From: Mesorhizobium helmanticense
GTDB taxonomy: Bacteria > Pseudomonadota > Alphaproteobacteria > Rhizobiales > Rhizobiaceae
Assembly (NCBI RefSeq): GCF_003034915.1
Contig: NZ_PZJX01000027.1
Location: 124,001 to 188,000 of the forward strand
Length of the DNA: 64,000 nt
Reading direction: 5' to 3'
Position 1 is the stretch's first letter, and each line of letters opens with the position of its first letter. Below the pieces are notes generated by a model that ran no database searches, was not told where the DNA came from, and was given only the letters and a program-made list of their open reading frames with translations. A program made the position numbers and the translations under genes. Of this stretch, positions 9,478-18,550 are shown piece by piece.

Positions 9478-10409
9478 TCGAACAGGCTCGATACCGATTC
9501 CTCGGTCGCGGTGCGCGAGATCGCCTCGCCCATCAGGTCGGCGATGGAGATGACGCGGATGTTGGGCGCGTCGAGCACGCCTTGCGTCGGCTGGATGGAA
9601 TCGGTGATGACCAGTTCCTGCAGCTTCGAGCCGCTGATGCGGGCAACGGCGCCGCCCGACAACACACCATGGGTGATGTAGGCGGTGACGCTGGTGGCGC
9701 CATTGGCCAGCAGTGCATCGGCGGCATTGCACAGCGTGCCGCCGGAATCGACGATGTCGTCGATCAACAGGCAATCCTTGCCGGCAACCGCGCCGATGAT
9801 GTTCATGACTTCGGATTCGCCGGGACGTTCGCGGCGTTTGTCGACGATGGCGAGTTGCGCGTCGAAGCGCTTGGCCAGCGCGCGGGCCCGCACCACGCCG
9901 CCGATGTCGGGCGAAACGACGACGACATTGCCAAGCTGCTTGTATTTCGCCTTCACGTCGCGGGCCATGACCGGCACGGAGAACAGATTGTCGGTCGGGA
10001 TGTCGAAAAAGCCCTGGATCTGACCGGCATGGAGATCGAGCGTCAACACGCGATCGACGCCCGCCCGGGTGATCATATTGGCGACCAGCTTGGCCGAGAT
10101 CGGGGTGCGGCCGGAGGCGCGGCGGTCCTGCCTGGCATAGCCGAAATAGGGAATGACCGCCGTGATGCGTCTGGCCGAGGAGCGCATGAAAGCATCGATC
10201 ATGATGAGCAGTTCCATCAGGTGATCGTTGGTCGGGAACGAGGTGGACTGCAGGATGAAGACATCCTCGCCACGCACATTTTCCTGGATCTCGACGAAGA
10301 TTTCCTGGTCGGCGAAGCGTCTGACGCTGGCCTTGCCCAGGGGAATGTTGAGATAGCGGGCGACCGCTTCGGCCAGCACCCTGTTGGAATTGCCCGCGAA
10401 GAGCTTCAT
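9474..10409 (-). CDS. prs: Ribose-phosphate pyrophosphokinase
   Basis: Makes PRPP from ribose 5-phosphate and ATP in the cytoplasm, feeding nucleotide, His and Trp synthesis. A 311-residue class I enzyme: starts [20 protein letters not shown], has [18 protein letters not shown], the metal-binding RADQE-like RFADQEIF, the catalytic flexible loop around KRRERPG, and the PRPP motif [11 protein letters not shown]. The ATG at 10407-10409 has AGGAA upstream; the open frame extends 41 codons further but without family similarity. Position after the lgt-pgeF group is probably incidental. Confidence 0.97.
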   Translation of the reverse strand: MKLFAGNSNRVLAEAVARYLNIPLGKASVRRFADQEIFVEIQENVRGEDVFILQSTSFPTNDHLMELLIMIDAFMRSSARRITAVIPYFGYARQDRRASGRTPISAKLVANMITRAGVDRVLTLDLHAGQIQGFFDIPTDNLFSVPVMARDVKAKYKQLGNVVVVSPDIGGVVRARALAKRFDAQLAIVDKRRERPGESEVMNIIGAVAGKDCLLIDDIVDSGGTLCNAADALLANGATSVTAYITHGVLSGGAVARISGSKLQELVITDSIQPTQGVLDAPNIRVISIADLMGEAISRTATEESVSSLFD

Positions 10410-10565
10410 GCACCGTTCCTGGCGAAGGATGGAGAGACCCTGACAGACTCGCTTGAGCCTCTTAGTCGGGCTTTTAGCGGCCCGTGCCGGTATTGCAAGC
10501 GTCGTGATCGGGAATCCGCCGGCTAATCTCAATAATCGTTTACAGCCGTCAAAGCCGGCACCCTG

Positions 10566-11195
10566 TCAGCCTGCTTGCCCGCCAAGCCAAGCGGCGAACT
10601 GGTCGATCGTCTGGTCGGCGATCGACTGCATGGTTGCCGGGGCGACCGCCGCCCAGCCTTCGGCGCCGTTGGCGGAGGGCGCCTTCTGCTGGCCGTTGAT
10701 GCGGTGCAGCCGGTTTCCCGAGGGGTCATAGACGTCCCAGACATAGATGACGGTGGTGTCCTTGCCTTCCGACATCGTCGAGAAATAGCCCTTCAGCACG
10801 TGGGTGGCGGCCTGGTCGGTGCTGCCGGCAAGCGTGATGCCGCGTTGCTTGGCGCGCGTCTGGAGTTCAGCGGTCAGCGGCGTCGCCGCCTCCACCGACG
10901 CGCCGACGATCGGCGCCACCTGCAGCCGGGTCCGCGCGATGGCCGAGGCGCTCTTGGCGGACGGCACGGCCGGCGCCGCAGCTTGCGCAGAGGCGGCTGG
11001 CGCAGGGGGAGCAGTGGGCTGCGCCGTTGCGGAAGGCTGCGCGGCAGTCGCAGGGGGCGTGGTGCCGGCTCCGGCCACGGACTGTGTCGATTGCGGGGCG
11101 ATGGCCGAGGGCTCGAGAACGTCCTTGGCATTGGTGCACGCGGCCAGCGCCAGCGCCGCGAGCAATGACACGGTCGTCAAATGCGATCGTCTCAT
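10566..11195 (-). CDS. Putative lipoprotein of unknown function
   Basis: A 209-residue secreted protein. It begins MRRSHLTTVSLLAALALAAC, a lipoprotein signal with the lipobox LAAC and acylated Cys at residue 20. A long Ala/Pro/Thr-rich linker (about 30-90) follows, then a folded C-terminal part with TAELQTRAKQRGITLAG and VWDVYDPSGNRLHRI. I recognise no named domain. The upstream in-frame ATG at 11231 would put 12 residues before a good signal peptide and is disfavoured. It probably sits in the outer membrane or on the inner membrane periplasmic face. Confidence 0.8.
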   Translation of the reverse strand: MRRSHLTTVSLLAALALAACTNAKDVLEPSAIAPQSTQSVAGAGTTPPATAAQPSATAQPTAPPAPAASAQAAAPAVPSAKSASAIARTRLQVAPIVGASVEAATPLTAELQTRAKQRGITLAGSTDQAATHVLKGYFSTMSEGKDTTVIYVWDVYDPSGNRLHRINGQQKAPSANGAEGWAAVAPATMQSIADQTIDQFAAWLGGQAG

Positions 11196-11238
11196 TTGCC
11201 TGAAACTCCGATGACCGCCCCCATTATGCATTATGGAT

Positions 11239-12390
11239 TCACCGCACGATCAAGTCGAGATCATGGCGGGACAGCGGCTTCGGCTGCGATTCAGTGGTCA
11301 GATAGGTGCGGCCAAGCGTCATCGCGGTCTCCGTTTCCGAATCCATGATGATCATGTGGGCGAACAGCGTCATGTTGGGCGCAATCGGTTCGGGATTGCC
11401 CTGATAAAACATCGGCATGTCCATCCAGGACGGGGTGAAGCGGGCGCCGACCGAATAGCCGCAGGCGTTCAGCCTGTGCTTGGTCAGGTTGTGGGCTTCC
11501 AGCGTGCGCGCATGGGCGTCGAACACGTCGCCGAAGGAATTTCCCGGCGTCATTGCCTTTTCGACGGCTAAAAGCGCCGCGCGCGCGGCATCGAAAAGCT
11601 CCTGGTGACGCTTCGACGCCTTGCCGGTCAGCACGGTGCGCATCATCGGGGCATGGTAATGGTGGAAGACGCCGGCCCATTCGAGCGTCAACTGGTCGTT
11701 CTTGGTCAGTTTGCGGCGGCCTGCCTTGTAGCGGCAAAGCAGCGCGTCCACGCCGGAGCCGATGATGAACTCGTTGGCCGGATAATCACCGCCGCCGGCG
11801 AAGACAGCGCCCTGCATGGCGGCAAGGATCAAGGCTTCGTCGCCGCCCTGCTTGATCAGCGGCAAGGCAGCATCCAGCGCGTCGTCGGCGAGATTTGCCG
11901 CCTTCTCCGCCTTGGCGATTTCGGCCGGGCTCTTGAACAGGCGCAGCCGGCTGACGATGCCCGACGCGTCGGCGATCTGGCCAAAGGTCTGCAATTGCTC
12001 GTCGAGACGCCGGCCATTGTAGGCGGTCAGGCCGTGGGTGTCGTATTCGACGCCGATGCGGGCGCCGAGCAGGTCGAGATCGTTGAGCAGATTGCGCAGG
12101 TCGATCGCCGGATTGGCGCCATCGCGGTCCGTCCACAGCACGATATTGTCGATGATGGAGGTGTGGCGCGCCTGGCGCAGATCGGCCGAGCGGGTGAGCA
12201 GGACCATCGAACCGTCGGCCTTCACCACCAGGCACTGGAAGAAGCAGAACCCGAACGTGTCGTAGCCGGTGAGCCAGTACATGCTCTCCTGCGCGAACAG
12301 CAGGACGGCGTCGAGCTTCTTCTCGGCGAGTTCGATCATCAGCCGGTCGCGCCGCGCGTCAAATTCCGAGCGTTCGAAATGCAACGCCAT
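11239..12390 (-). CDS. M24 family (creatinase/Xaa-Pro peptidase-like) hydrolase
   Basis: A 383-residue pita-bread-fold protein with an N-terminal creatinase domain (about 10-150) and a C-terminal M24 domain. The metal-binding pattern of aminopeptidases is not kept: where the family has DxG...DxTRT this protein has LEWAGVFHHYHAPMMRT, so the two Asp ligands are Glu and Pro. The later signature GYSVGARFTPSW resembles ectoine hydrolase (DoeA) and creatinase relatives. It overlaps the pgeF stop by one base, so it is cotranscribed. A metal-independent C-N hydrolase is more likely than a peptidase. Confidence 0.85.
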   Translation of the reverse strand: MALHFERSEFDARRDRLMIELAEKKLDAVLLFAQESMYWLTGYDTFGFCFFQCLVVKADGSMVLLTRSADLRQARHTSIIDNIVLWTDRDGANPAIDLRNLLNDLDLLGARIGVEYDTHGLTAYNGRRLDEQLQTFGQIADASGIVSRLRLFKSPAEIAKAEKAANLADDALDAALPLIKQGGDEALILAAMQGAVFAGGGDYPANEFIIGSGVDALLCRYKAGRRKLTKNDQLTLEWAGVFHHYHAPMMRTVLTGKASKRHQELFDAARAALLAVEKAMTPGNSFGDVFDAHARTLEAHNLTKHRLNACGYSVGARFTPSWMDMPMFYQGNPEPIAPNMTLFAHMIIMDSETETAMTLGRTYLTTESQPKPLSRHDLDLIVR

Positions 12391-13184
12391 TACTCTTTCT
12401 CCAAAACAATTGCCGAAATCTGTCGCCCGTAATCCGGTTCCTTGCGATGCGTGGTGCGCCGATAGGAATAGAACAGATCCTCCTCGGCATAGGTGCAGCG
12501 GTCGAGCCCCTCAGCGGTCACGCCGGCCTTGGCGAGCCGATCGACCGTGTAGCGATTGAGGTCGAACATTGCATGTTCCGATTTCGCCGAGGGCGCGAAA
12601 TAGCTGGCATTGCCGGCATCGGCATCGACGAAGCGGGCGATGAATTCCGGCCCAACCTCGTAATTCTGCGGGCCGATGGAAGGGCCGAGAACAGCAAAGA
12701 TGCGCTCGCGCCGGGCGCCGAGGCCTTCCATCGCGGCAATGGTATTTTCCAGCACGCCCGTGAAGGCGCCCTTCCAGCCGGCGTGCGCGGCGCCGATGAT
12801 GCGCGCTTCGGCATCGGCGAACAGGACCGGTCCGCAATCGGCGGTCGAGGCGCCGATGGCGATGCCCGGCCGGTCGGTGACAAGGGCGTCGGCCCTGGGC
12901 CGCTCGCCGGAAAACGGCTCCCTGGCGACGACGACATCGGGCGAGTGGATCTGGTGGGCGGTCAAAAGATGGCTGGCGGGCACGCCCATCCAGTCGGCGA
13001 CGCGGCGACGGTTCTCGGCTACCAGTGTCTGGTCGTCGCTCGAGCCGGTGCCGATGTTAAGACCTTGATAGATACCACTGGAGACGCCGCCGATGCGTGT
13101 GAAATAGCCGTGGCGAATGCCTTGCGCCCGCGCCTTTTCCAGGGAGGGCGACCGAACGGGATCCGGTTTGGTCTGAGTCAACAT
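12390..13184 (-). CDS. pgeF: Peptidoglycan editing factor / purine nucleoside phosphorylase-like protein PgeF
   Basis: A 264-residue YfiH/laccase-domain protein (DUF152). The zinc-binding residues are in LLTAHQIHSPDVV (His), GASTADCGPVLFAD (Cys) and GAAHAGWKGA (His); SYRRTTHRKEPDYGRQ is the usual C-terminal motif. Family members act on purine nucleosides or edit cell-wall precursors. It lies in the conserved alphaproteobacterial order lgt-methyltransferase-pgeF and its stop overlaps the next start (TAATG type), giving tight coupling to the M24 gene. Confidence 0.95.
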   Translation of the reverse strand: MLTQTKPDPVRSPSLEKARAQGIRHGYFTRIGGVSSGIYQGLNIGTGSSDDQTLVAENRRRVADWMGVPASHLLTAHQIHSPDVVVAREPFSGERPRADALVTDRPGIAIGASTADCGPVLFADAEARIIGAAHAGWKGAFTGVLENTIAAMEGLGARRERIFAVLGPSIGPQNYEVGPEFIARFVDADAGNASYFAPSAKSEHAMFDLNRYTVDRLAKAGVTAEGLDRCTYAEEDLFYSYRRTTHRKEPDYGRQISAIVLEKE

Positions 13185-13275
13185 GCGGGCGTTGTTGTCC
13201 GTGCGGGCGATTTCGTCAAGCGGCAGTCAAAAGAAGGGCAACCGTCGGGAGAGTGGGAGAGGCGACAGTGAAAAG

Positions 13276-14364
13276 TCAATCCGCCGGTAGAAAGGGTGGA
13301 ACTGCGATGCCGGCGGGCAGGATGGCCAGCACCTTGAAGAGTTCGCCCATGGCTTGCGGGCCGGCGAGGCGCTCGACCTCGCCCGCGATCTTTTCGCGGG
13401 CCGCCTCATCGGCATTGGCACCGAGCCGGCCGGCGCGTTCGAGAAGCCCCATCCTCACCAGGAATTCGCCTTGCGTGGCGAGATAGGCATCAAGGCCATG
13501 CGCCCGGACAATGGCGGCGAGGGCGGCGAAATCGACATGGGCGGTAAGATCGGCCTCGCCGGGATTGGCCAGCACATCTTCGTGATCGTGCCGGCGCAGG
13601 GCCTGCAACGTATCGCCGATCCCTGGCCGGAGATGGCCATAGTCAGGGAATAGCCCGGCGCCGCCACGACTGGATATGCGCTCGGAGATGGTCGCCATCA
13701 AGGCGGTGCGAGCCGGCGCGATCTCGACGATCGAGCCTTGCGGGGCCTCTTCGGCATCGTCCGGCAGCAGCGTCGGATCGACCGAAGCGGCGCCGGCGAA
13801 AAAACGCAACCCGCCCGCGTCGTCGAGCCCGATCATCCGTTCGCGCCAGTCCGCGCCGGCGCGAACGAACTGACGGATGGGCACCGCGTCGAACAATTCG
13901 TTGCCGACAATGAGAAGCGGGGTCCGCGGCAGCGTGTCGATGGTTTCATGCCAATCGATCGTGACCGATGTGCCGGCAAGCGCCTGCCGCTGGATTCCCG
14001 TCAGCCGTGGGCTGGTCTCGATCATGGCGAAGGAGGCGCCGGCGGTCAGCGTCGCGTCGAGCCGCGAAAAGGTGCGCAGCATGTCCTTCATCAGCGTGCC
14101 ACGGCCTGGGCCGATCTCGGCGATGGTGACCGGCAGCGGCCGGCCCGTCGCCCGCCAGGCCTCGTAGAGCCAGATGGCGACCAGCTCGCCGAACATCTGG
14201 CTGATCTCCGGTGCGGTGACGAAGTCGCCGGCGGCGCCGAACGGCTCGCGCGTCGTGTAGTAACCGTCCTCAGGGTCGAACAGGCAAAGCGCCATGTATT
14301 CGCTGACGGGAATGGGGCCTACCGCATCGATCAGCTCGGCGATGCGGGTTTTCAGCCGCGTCAT
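13276..14364 (-). CDS. Class I SAM-dependent methyltransferase, NDUFAF7/COG1565 family
   Basis: A 362-residue protein whose SAM-binding motif is EIGPGRGTL at 83-91, preceded by [31 protein letters not shown], the signature of the NDUFAF7 (MidA) family. The eukaryotic homologue methylates an arginine of complex I subunit NDUFS2; the bacterial target is unproven. The start overlaps the lgt stop by four bases (ATGA), and pgeF follows after 91 bases, so this is the middle gene of an lgt-led operon. Confidence 0.93.
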   Translation of the reverse strand: MTRLKTRIAELIDAVGPIPVSEYMALCLFDPEDGYYTTREPFGAAGDFVTAPEISQMFGELVAIWLYEAWRATGRPLPVTIAEIGPGRGTLMKDMLRTFSRLDATLTAGASFAMIETSPRLTGIQRQALAGTSVTIDWHETIDTLPRTPLLIVGNELFDAVPIRQFVRAGADWRERMIGLDDAGGLRFFAGAASVDPTLLPDDAEEAPQGSIVEIAPARTALMATISERISSRGGAGLFPDYGHLRPGIGDTLQALRRHDHEDVLANPGEADLTAHVDFAALAAIVRAHGLDAYLATQGEFLVRMGLLERAGRLGANADEAAREKIAGEVERLAGPQAMGELFKVLAILPAGIAVPPFLPAD

Positions 14365-15215
14365 GCCGGCTGTGGCTGTGTCACCGGTTTAGCGGTGGCC
14401 ATCGCCCAGATGCCTGCCAGCACCATGGGCGTGGAAAGGATCATACCCATGGTCAGCCAATTGGTGCCGAGGAGATAGCCAAGCTGCTGATCAGGCTCGC
14501 GGAAGAATTCGACGAAGATGCGCGACAGGCCGTAACCGCAAATGAAGGCGCCGCCGACAAAGCGCGGCGTCTTCAGCTTGAGCCTGGAATGGGTGAGGAC
14601 GCGCAGGACCAGGAACAGCACCAGGCCCTCTAGCAACGCCTCGTAGATCTGGCTCGGATGGCGCGAAAATGGCCCGCCATTGGGGAATTCGACCGCCCAG
14701 GGCACATCGGTCGGTCTGCCCCAGAGTTCGGAGTTGATGAAATTGGCGACGCGGACAAGGCCAAGGCCGACCGGGACGCCGGCCGCCACGACGTCGAACA
14801 GCGACCATGCGCGGATGCCGCGCGACCAGGAGAACAGCGTCATGGCGAGGGTGACGCCGAGCAGGCCGCCATGAAACGACATGCCGCCCTGCCAGACGGC
14901 AAAGATATCCAGCGGGTGCGCAATGTAGCGCGGCAGATCGTAAAACAGCACGTAGCCGGTGCGTCCGCCCAGCACCACGCCGATGGCCGCCCAGACGATG
15001 AAGTCGTCGAGATCCTCGGGCTTCATCGGCAAGGTACCGTCGGGCCAGAGCCTTTTGTCGGTGACGAGCCGCTTGGCATACCACCAGGCAAAGAGAATGC
15101 CGACGATGTAGCCGACGCCATACCAATGCACCGCCAACGGCCCGATCTGGACAATGACCGGGTCGATATTGGGGAAGGGTAGGGCGGCCAGCGGCAGCAT
15201 AAGATGTTGGCTCAA
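14361..15215 (-). CDS. lgt: Prolipoprotein diacylglyceryl transferase
   Basis: Inner-membrane enzyme that transfers diacylglycerol from phosphatidylglycerol to the lipobox Cys of prolipoproteins. Seven hydrophobic segments; signatures are [20 protein letters not shown], the Lgt motif [17 protein letters not shown] and [16 protein letters not shown]. The frame is open to an ATG at 15236 that lacks a ribosome-binding site; a TTG at 15213-15215 follows a GGAG and gives 284 residues, and an ATG at 15198-15200 is a third option. First gene of the lgt-methyltransferase-pgeF-M24 run. Confidence 0.95.
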   Translation of the reverse strand: MSQHLMLPLAALPFPNIDPVIVQIGPLAVHWYGVGYIVGILFAWWYAKRLVTDKRLWPDGTLPMKPEDLDDFIVWAAIGVVLGGRTGYVLFYDLPRYIAHPLDIFAVWQGGMSFHGGLLGVTLAMTLFSWSRGIRAWSLFDVVAAGVPVGLGLVRVANFINSELWGRPTDVPWAVEFPNGGPFSRHPSQIYEALLEGLVLFLVLRVLTHSRLKLKTPRFVGGAFICGYGLSRIFVEFFREPDQQLGYLLGTNWLTMGMILSTPMVLAGIWAMATAKPVTQPQPA

Positions 15216-15321
15216 CAAGGATCTCCGGGTAGCCATCGCGTTCGGGCGCGGACCATGCGGCAGGGTTTTGGCAGGGTCAAGGCAAGTTGATGGTTGCCTT
15301 CATCGCCACGGACGGAGGGGC

Positions 15322-15561
15322 TCAACCCTGACGCTTGCCGTCGACCATTTGCCTTAGAGCGTCGTTGATCCTGTCCTGCCAGCCCGGACCATCTTCCTGG
15401 AAATGGTCCAGCACGGCTCGATCGATCCTAATCGAAACGAGCTCTCTGACATTGGGCGCGGCCGAGGGTTCGCGAATTGGGGCTGCCGGTTTCTTGATCG
15501 GCTTAAAGGCAGCTTCGGCAGCTGCCATCGGATTTGTCGGTCTGCGCGGGGGCGTTGCCAT
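15322..15561 (-). CDS. BrnA-type antitoxin (ribbon-helix-helix)
   Basis: A 79-residue protein with a disordered Pro/Ala/Lys-rich N-terminus and a C-terminal ribbon-helix-helix: LVSIRIDRAVLDHFQEDGPG then WQDRINDALRQMV, matching BrnA antitoxins of type II toxin-antitoxin systems. No BrnT toxin gene lies next to it on either side; instead the flank holds ParD/ParE-like remnants. It is therefore an orphan antitoxin or a stand-alone DNA-binding protein. The ATG at 15559-15561 was chosen; longer frames add unrelated residues. Confidence 0.7.
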   Translation of the reverse strand: MATPPRRPTNPMAAAEAAFKPIKKPAAPIREPSAAPNVRELVSIRIDRAVLDHFQEDGPGWQDRINDALRQMVDGKRQG

Positions 15562-15625
15562 TGGGTGACCCTGACTGAGAGCGACTCGTGCTTGACGCCA
15601 GTCGCGACGAAAACACCACAATAGG

Positions 15626-15798
15626 CGACTGGCCCGTGAAGACCAGCCGCTTCACTTGGTCCTCTCTGCCATTGCGTTGTATTTGGCCTCAAGCCGGTCC
15701 AGAACCCCGTCGCCGGGCTTGACCCGGCCGGCATGGGCATCCGAAATGCCTTTGGCGAGGGCCGCATCGAGGACGGCGAGGCGCTTCTCATTGACTTG
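15626..15798 (-). pseudogene. Degraded ParD/ParE-type toxin-antitoxin remnant
   Basis: The minus-strand frame ending at 15652 reads EKRLAVLDAALAKGISDAHA then GRVKPGDGVLDRLEAKY, the C-terminal half of a ParD-family antitoxin, but the N-terminal DNA-binding half is missing; upstream sequence is unrelated. A GTG at 15653-15655 overlaps its stop in the GTGA arrangement typical of parDE and begins KRLVFTGQS, like a ParE start, but ParE similarity stops after about ten codons. I read this as a truncated parDE pair next to the BrnA-like gene. Similarity is judged by eye. Confidence 0.45.
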
Positions 15799-15912
15799 GC
15801 GCCCTAGCTTAACGCACCGAAATTGAATGGGCTGCGGATGCCACCGGGTTTCAACGTTCTTGCATTCGGCGTCGTCCGCCACTACGTCAATTCCAGCAAG
15901 CGAGGATTTGCC

Positions 15913-16215
15913 ATGTCGACCGGACCGAACCGCATTCTCGATGAATTCGCCAAGCTGATGACCGACGCCGCGGGTGCGGCGCAAGGGGTGCGGCGCGAAG
16001 TGGAGACCGCCTTCAAGGGGCAGGCCGAGCGCATTCTCAACTCCATGGAAGTGGTGCAGCGCGAGGAGTTCGAGGCTGCCCGCGATATGGCGGCGAAGGC
16101 CAGGGAAGAGAACACTCGCCTCGCTGCCCGCATCGAAGCACTCGAGGCCAAACTGGCCGAATTGGCCGCACAGGCGACGCCTGCGACCGCGGCCAAGCCG
16201 CGTCCGAAAAAATAA
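15913..16215 (+). CDS. ubiK: Accessory factor UbiK family protein (BMFP)
   Basis: A 100-residue helical protein: MSTGPNRILDEFAKLMTDAA, then KGQAERILNSMEVVQREEFE, then a coiled coil (about 60-90) and a basic PRPKK tail. This is the membrane fusogenic BMFP/UbiK family, linked in other proteobacteria to the aerobic ubiquinone biosynthesis complex. The ATG at 15913 follows GAGGATTTGCC and the upstream in-frame extension has no similarity. It is a monocistronic gene between the toxin-antitoxin remnants and the YbjN gene. Confidence 0.85.
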   Translation: MSTGPNRILDEFAKLMTDAAGAAQGVRREVETAFKGQAERILNSMEVVQREEFEAARDMAAKAREENTRLAARIEALEAKLAELAAQATPATAAKPRPKK

Positions 16216-16242
16216 CCAAAAAAATATTCGTTAAACTTTTCC

Positions 16243-16271
16243 ACAAAGCGCAATCGCAAAAAGCGCTTTGT
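16243..16271. repeat. 9-base inverted repeat after ubiK
   Basis: ACAAAGCGC (16243-16251) and GCGCTTTGT (16263-16271) form a perfect stem 28 bases after the ubiK stop. There is no T-run after it, so it may be a weak terminator or a protein-binding site. Confidence 0.45.
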
Positions 16272-16542
16272 CGTGAATCGCTTACCGGCATTGCGTGAAT
16301 CTTTGTGACAGTGCCTTTCCACATGCTGATGACGCAGTGCGAAAAATTGGGCTGGTCACGCGACTCCCGATCAATAGACTGAATTTGTTGCATGATTCGG
16401 AGCAGGATCATGCGCCGGGCGGTGGGGTCCGGTCAGGGGTCTTTGCGTTGAGAAGTCCTGGCCGTCCGAGTTCTAGACAGGATTGTTCGTCGTGTGTGCC
16501 CACGGAGCGTGTGGCGCTCCCCTGAACGACAGGAAGCATTTC

Positions 16543-17043
16543 ATGGAACTTCTCGAACTCGAATTTTCCCGCGAAATCCATCCGGTGGATGTCATCGAGC
16601 AGGTGGCTCACAACAATGACTGGTCCTTCGAGCGGGCCGGCGACGACGAGATTTCGATCTCGGTTGCCGGAAGCTGGACCGACTATCACGTCTCATTCTC
16701 GTGGATGGAGGATTTCGAGGCGCTGCATCTGGCCTGCGCCTTCGACATCAAGGTGCCGGAGGCGCGTGCGCTCGAAGTGATGCGGCTCTTGTCGCTGATC
16801 AACGAGCAGATGCTGTTTGGCCATTTCGACCTCTGGGAGCAGGAAGGCGCGATCATGTTCCGCCAGTCGCTGCTGCTTGCCGGCGGGGTCGAGCCGTCGA
16901 GCCAGCAGGTCGAGGTGCTACTGTCGTCGGCGCTGGAGGCCTGCGAGTGCTATTTCCAGTCCTTCCAGTTCGTCGTCTGGTCGGGAACCTCGGCCAAGGA
17001 TGCGCTGGCCGGCGTCCTGTTCGAGACCTATGGAAACGCCTGA
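16543..17043 (+). CDS. YbjN domain-containing protein
   Basis: A 166-residue soluble acidic protein of the YbjN family (type III secretion chaperone-like fold). It begins MELLELEFSREIHPVDVIEQ, a conserved opening, and contains WTDYHVSFSWMEDFEALHLA and LINEQMLFGHFDLWEQEGAI. The ATG at 16543 has AGGAAG upstream. csaA follows after only six bases, so both are one transcript. YbjN proteins affect stress tolerance and motility in enterobacteria, but no biochemical role is established. Confidence 0.88.
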   Translation: MELLELEFSREIHPVDVIEQVAHNNDWSFERAGDDEISISVAGSWTDYHVSFSWMEDFEALHLACAFDIKVPEARALEVMRLLSLINEQMLFGHFDLWEQEGAIMFRQSLLLAGGVEPSSQQVEVLLSSALEACECYFQSFQFVVWSGTSAKDALAGVLFETYGNA

Positions 17044-17049
17044 TCCTCG

Positions 17050-17409
17050 ATGAGTTCCAATAACCAGCGCAAGCCCGAGATCAGCTTCGCCGATTTCGAC
17101 CGTGTCGATATCCGTGCCGGCACGATCGTCGAGGCCGAGCCGTTCCCGCAGGCGCGCAAGCCGGCATTCAAGCTGAAGATCGACTTCGGCGCCGACATCG
17201 GGGTGAAGAAATCGTCGGCGCAGATTACCAAATATTATGCGCCGGAGACGCTGATCGGCCGGCAGGTGTTCGCGGTGGTCAATTTCCCGCCGCGGCAGAT
17301 CGGGCCGTTCATGTCGGAAGTGCTGACGCTTGGCTTTCCCGACGAAGAGGGGGCCGTCGTGCTCGGCGCCATAGAGCGCAGGGTGCCGGACGGCGGTCGC
17401 CTGTTCTAG
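17050..17409 (+). CDS. csaA: tRNA-binding protein, CsaA-type
   Basis: A 119-residue OB-fold protein of the EMAP/CsaA tRNA-binding family. Motifs DFDRVDIRAGTIVEAEPFPQ and AVVNFPPRQIGPFMSEVLTL match CsaA, which acts as a homodimer in tRNA binding and has been described as a secretion chaperone. Full family length. It is coupled to the upstream YbjN-domain gene by a six-base gap. A rhizobial palindromic repeat lies about 50 bases after the stop. Confidence 0.92.
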   Translation: MSSNNQRKPEISFADFDRVDIRAGTIVEAEPFPQARKPAFKLKIDFGADIGVKKSSAQITKYYAPETLIGRQVFAVVNFPPRQIGPFMSEVLTLGFPDEEGAVVLGAIERRVPDGGRLF

Positions 17410-17458
17410 AGCCTCGGACTTTCAAGTCGAACCGTGCCGCCGCCTCATCTTTTTGTTT

Positions 17459-17504
17459 GCATCGGATTCTTCCCGAAACGGGTTTCCACTTTTGGGTCCG
17501 ATGC
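17459..17504. repeat. Rhizobial short palindromic element (GCATCGGA type)
   Basis: GCATCGGA at 17459-17466 pairs with TCCGATGC at 17497-17504, enclosing a CCGAAACGGGTTTCC-type centre and a CACTTTTGGG stretch shared with the other elements of this window. It lies between csaA and the DUF3313 pseudogene. Confidence 0.7.
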
Positions 17505-17528
17505 TTTGGCACATCTACGGAAAACACT

Positions 17529-18421
17529 TCAATTCGCTACAAGCGGTTTGGGCTTCTTGTCGGTCCATTCCGGCGGCGCACCGTACTTGGAGGCCACGAC
17601 GCCTATTAATCCCGGCATTCGACCGAATGTATCACACGCGGCGTATTTGGGTTTTCCGCCAAACCAGGACTGGATCCGCTGTTTCGAAGGGATGGAAATG
17701 TCGAAGACTTTAGGCTCCTTGCCAGTGATGAGCATTCGGGAAAAGTCACCCCCGAACCTCGCAGCGAGGCCGTATGCATCGCCGACCTCCGAAAAGCGGG
17801 GGTTGTCTGGATCGAGTTCGCCCCGCGAGCCCAGACCATTGCCGCGCGCTGGACGCCACCGCTATCAACGGCTTCCGCCTCGACGGCAAGTCCTCCGAGG
17901 CCGAAAGGTAGGCGCGGCATACTGACGGGCACGCTGGAGGGCATGACGAAACCGCTGCCTACAGTTACGACGGTTGAGACCCCCGCCATCACCTTGTTCG
18001 TAGGGACGATATCGGTGACGACGGATCGGATCGTCACATCGGCCGGCTGGCCGGCTGAGACCATTTGATATTTGTCGCTAAGCGCGACACAGAGCGCCCG
18101 ATCCAGTGCGTTTGACACCAGTGAGCGGTCGGCTGCCGATTTCACCCGGGATGCGGCGCTGAACACGAAAGTCGTTGGAACGATCCTGGCCGTCTTCGCA
18201 ACCGCCAGACCTTGCCCGTCAACAAAGATACGCTTCTTGGACAACTTTCCCTTGGGGGCACCAAGATTGCTGTAAGAGGTGAGCGTCCCGCCTTCCGTCA
18301 GAGGCACCGCGGCACATCCGGCTACCGCCAGGATCAGGGACAAAGCCAGACATATTAACGGAAATGTCGGCGGGGATCCGACAGGTCCGAGAAATGGTTC
18401 AATTGATGGATTGCTGCGCAC
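17529..18421 (-). pseudogene. DUF3313 family lipoprotein, frameshifted
   Basis: The N-terminal part (18421 down to about 17795) carries a lipoprotein signal ending LAVAGC and DUF3313-type sequence (NALDRALCVALSDKYQMV, AAMVWARGANSIQTTPAF). The C-terminal part continues only in another minus frame: SEVGDAYGLAARFGGDFSRM onward to a stop at 17529. The two halves join at a TTTT run near 17795; one extra T would restore a single reading frame of about 297 codons. Either a real one-base deletion has inactivated the gene or there is a homopolymer sequencing error. Function of DUF3313 proteins is unknown. Confidence 0.75.
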
Positions 18422-18550
18422 GCTTTCTGATCTCCGTCGCGGATGTTTCCGAGACGACCGTGCGAGGGAAGGATTGCCGCAGCATTACAGATCATGTCGA
18501 ACAGCGGTTATCGTCGATGCGTACCGCCAGTTGGCTCGAAGGCTTGTCAA

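Noticed and set aside
16243-16271. Rho-independent terminator after ubiK
   Set aside because: The stem is good but no T-run follows; recorded only as an inverted repeat.
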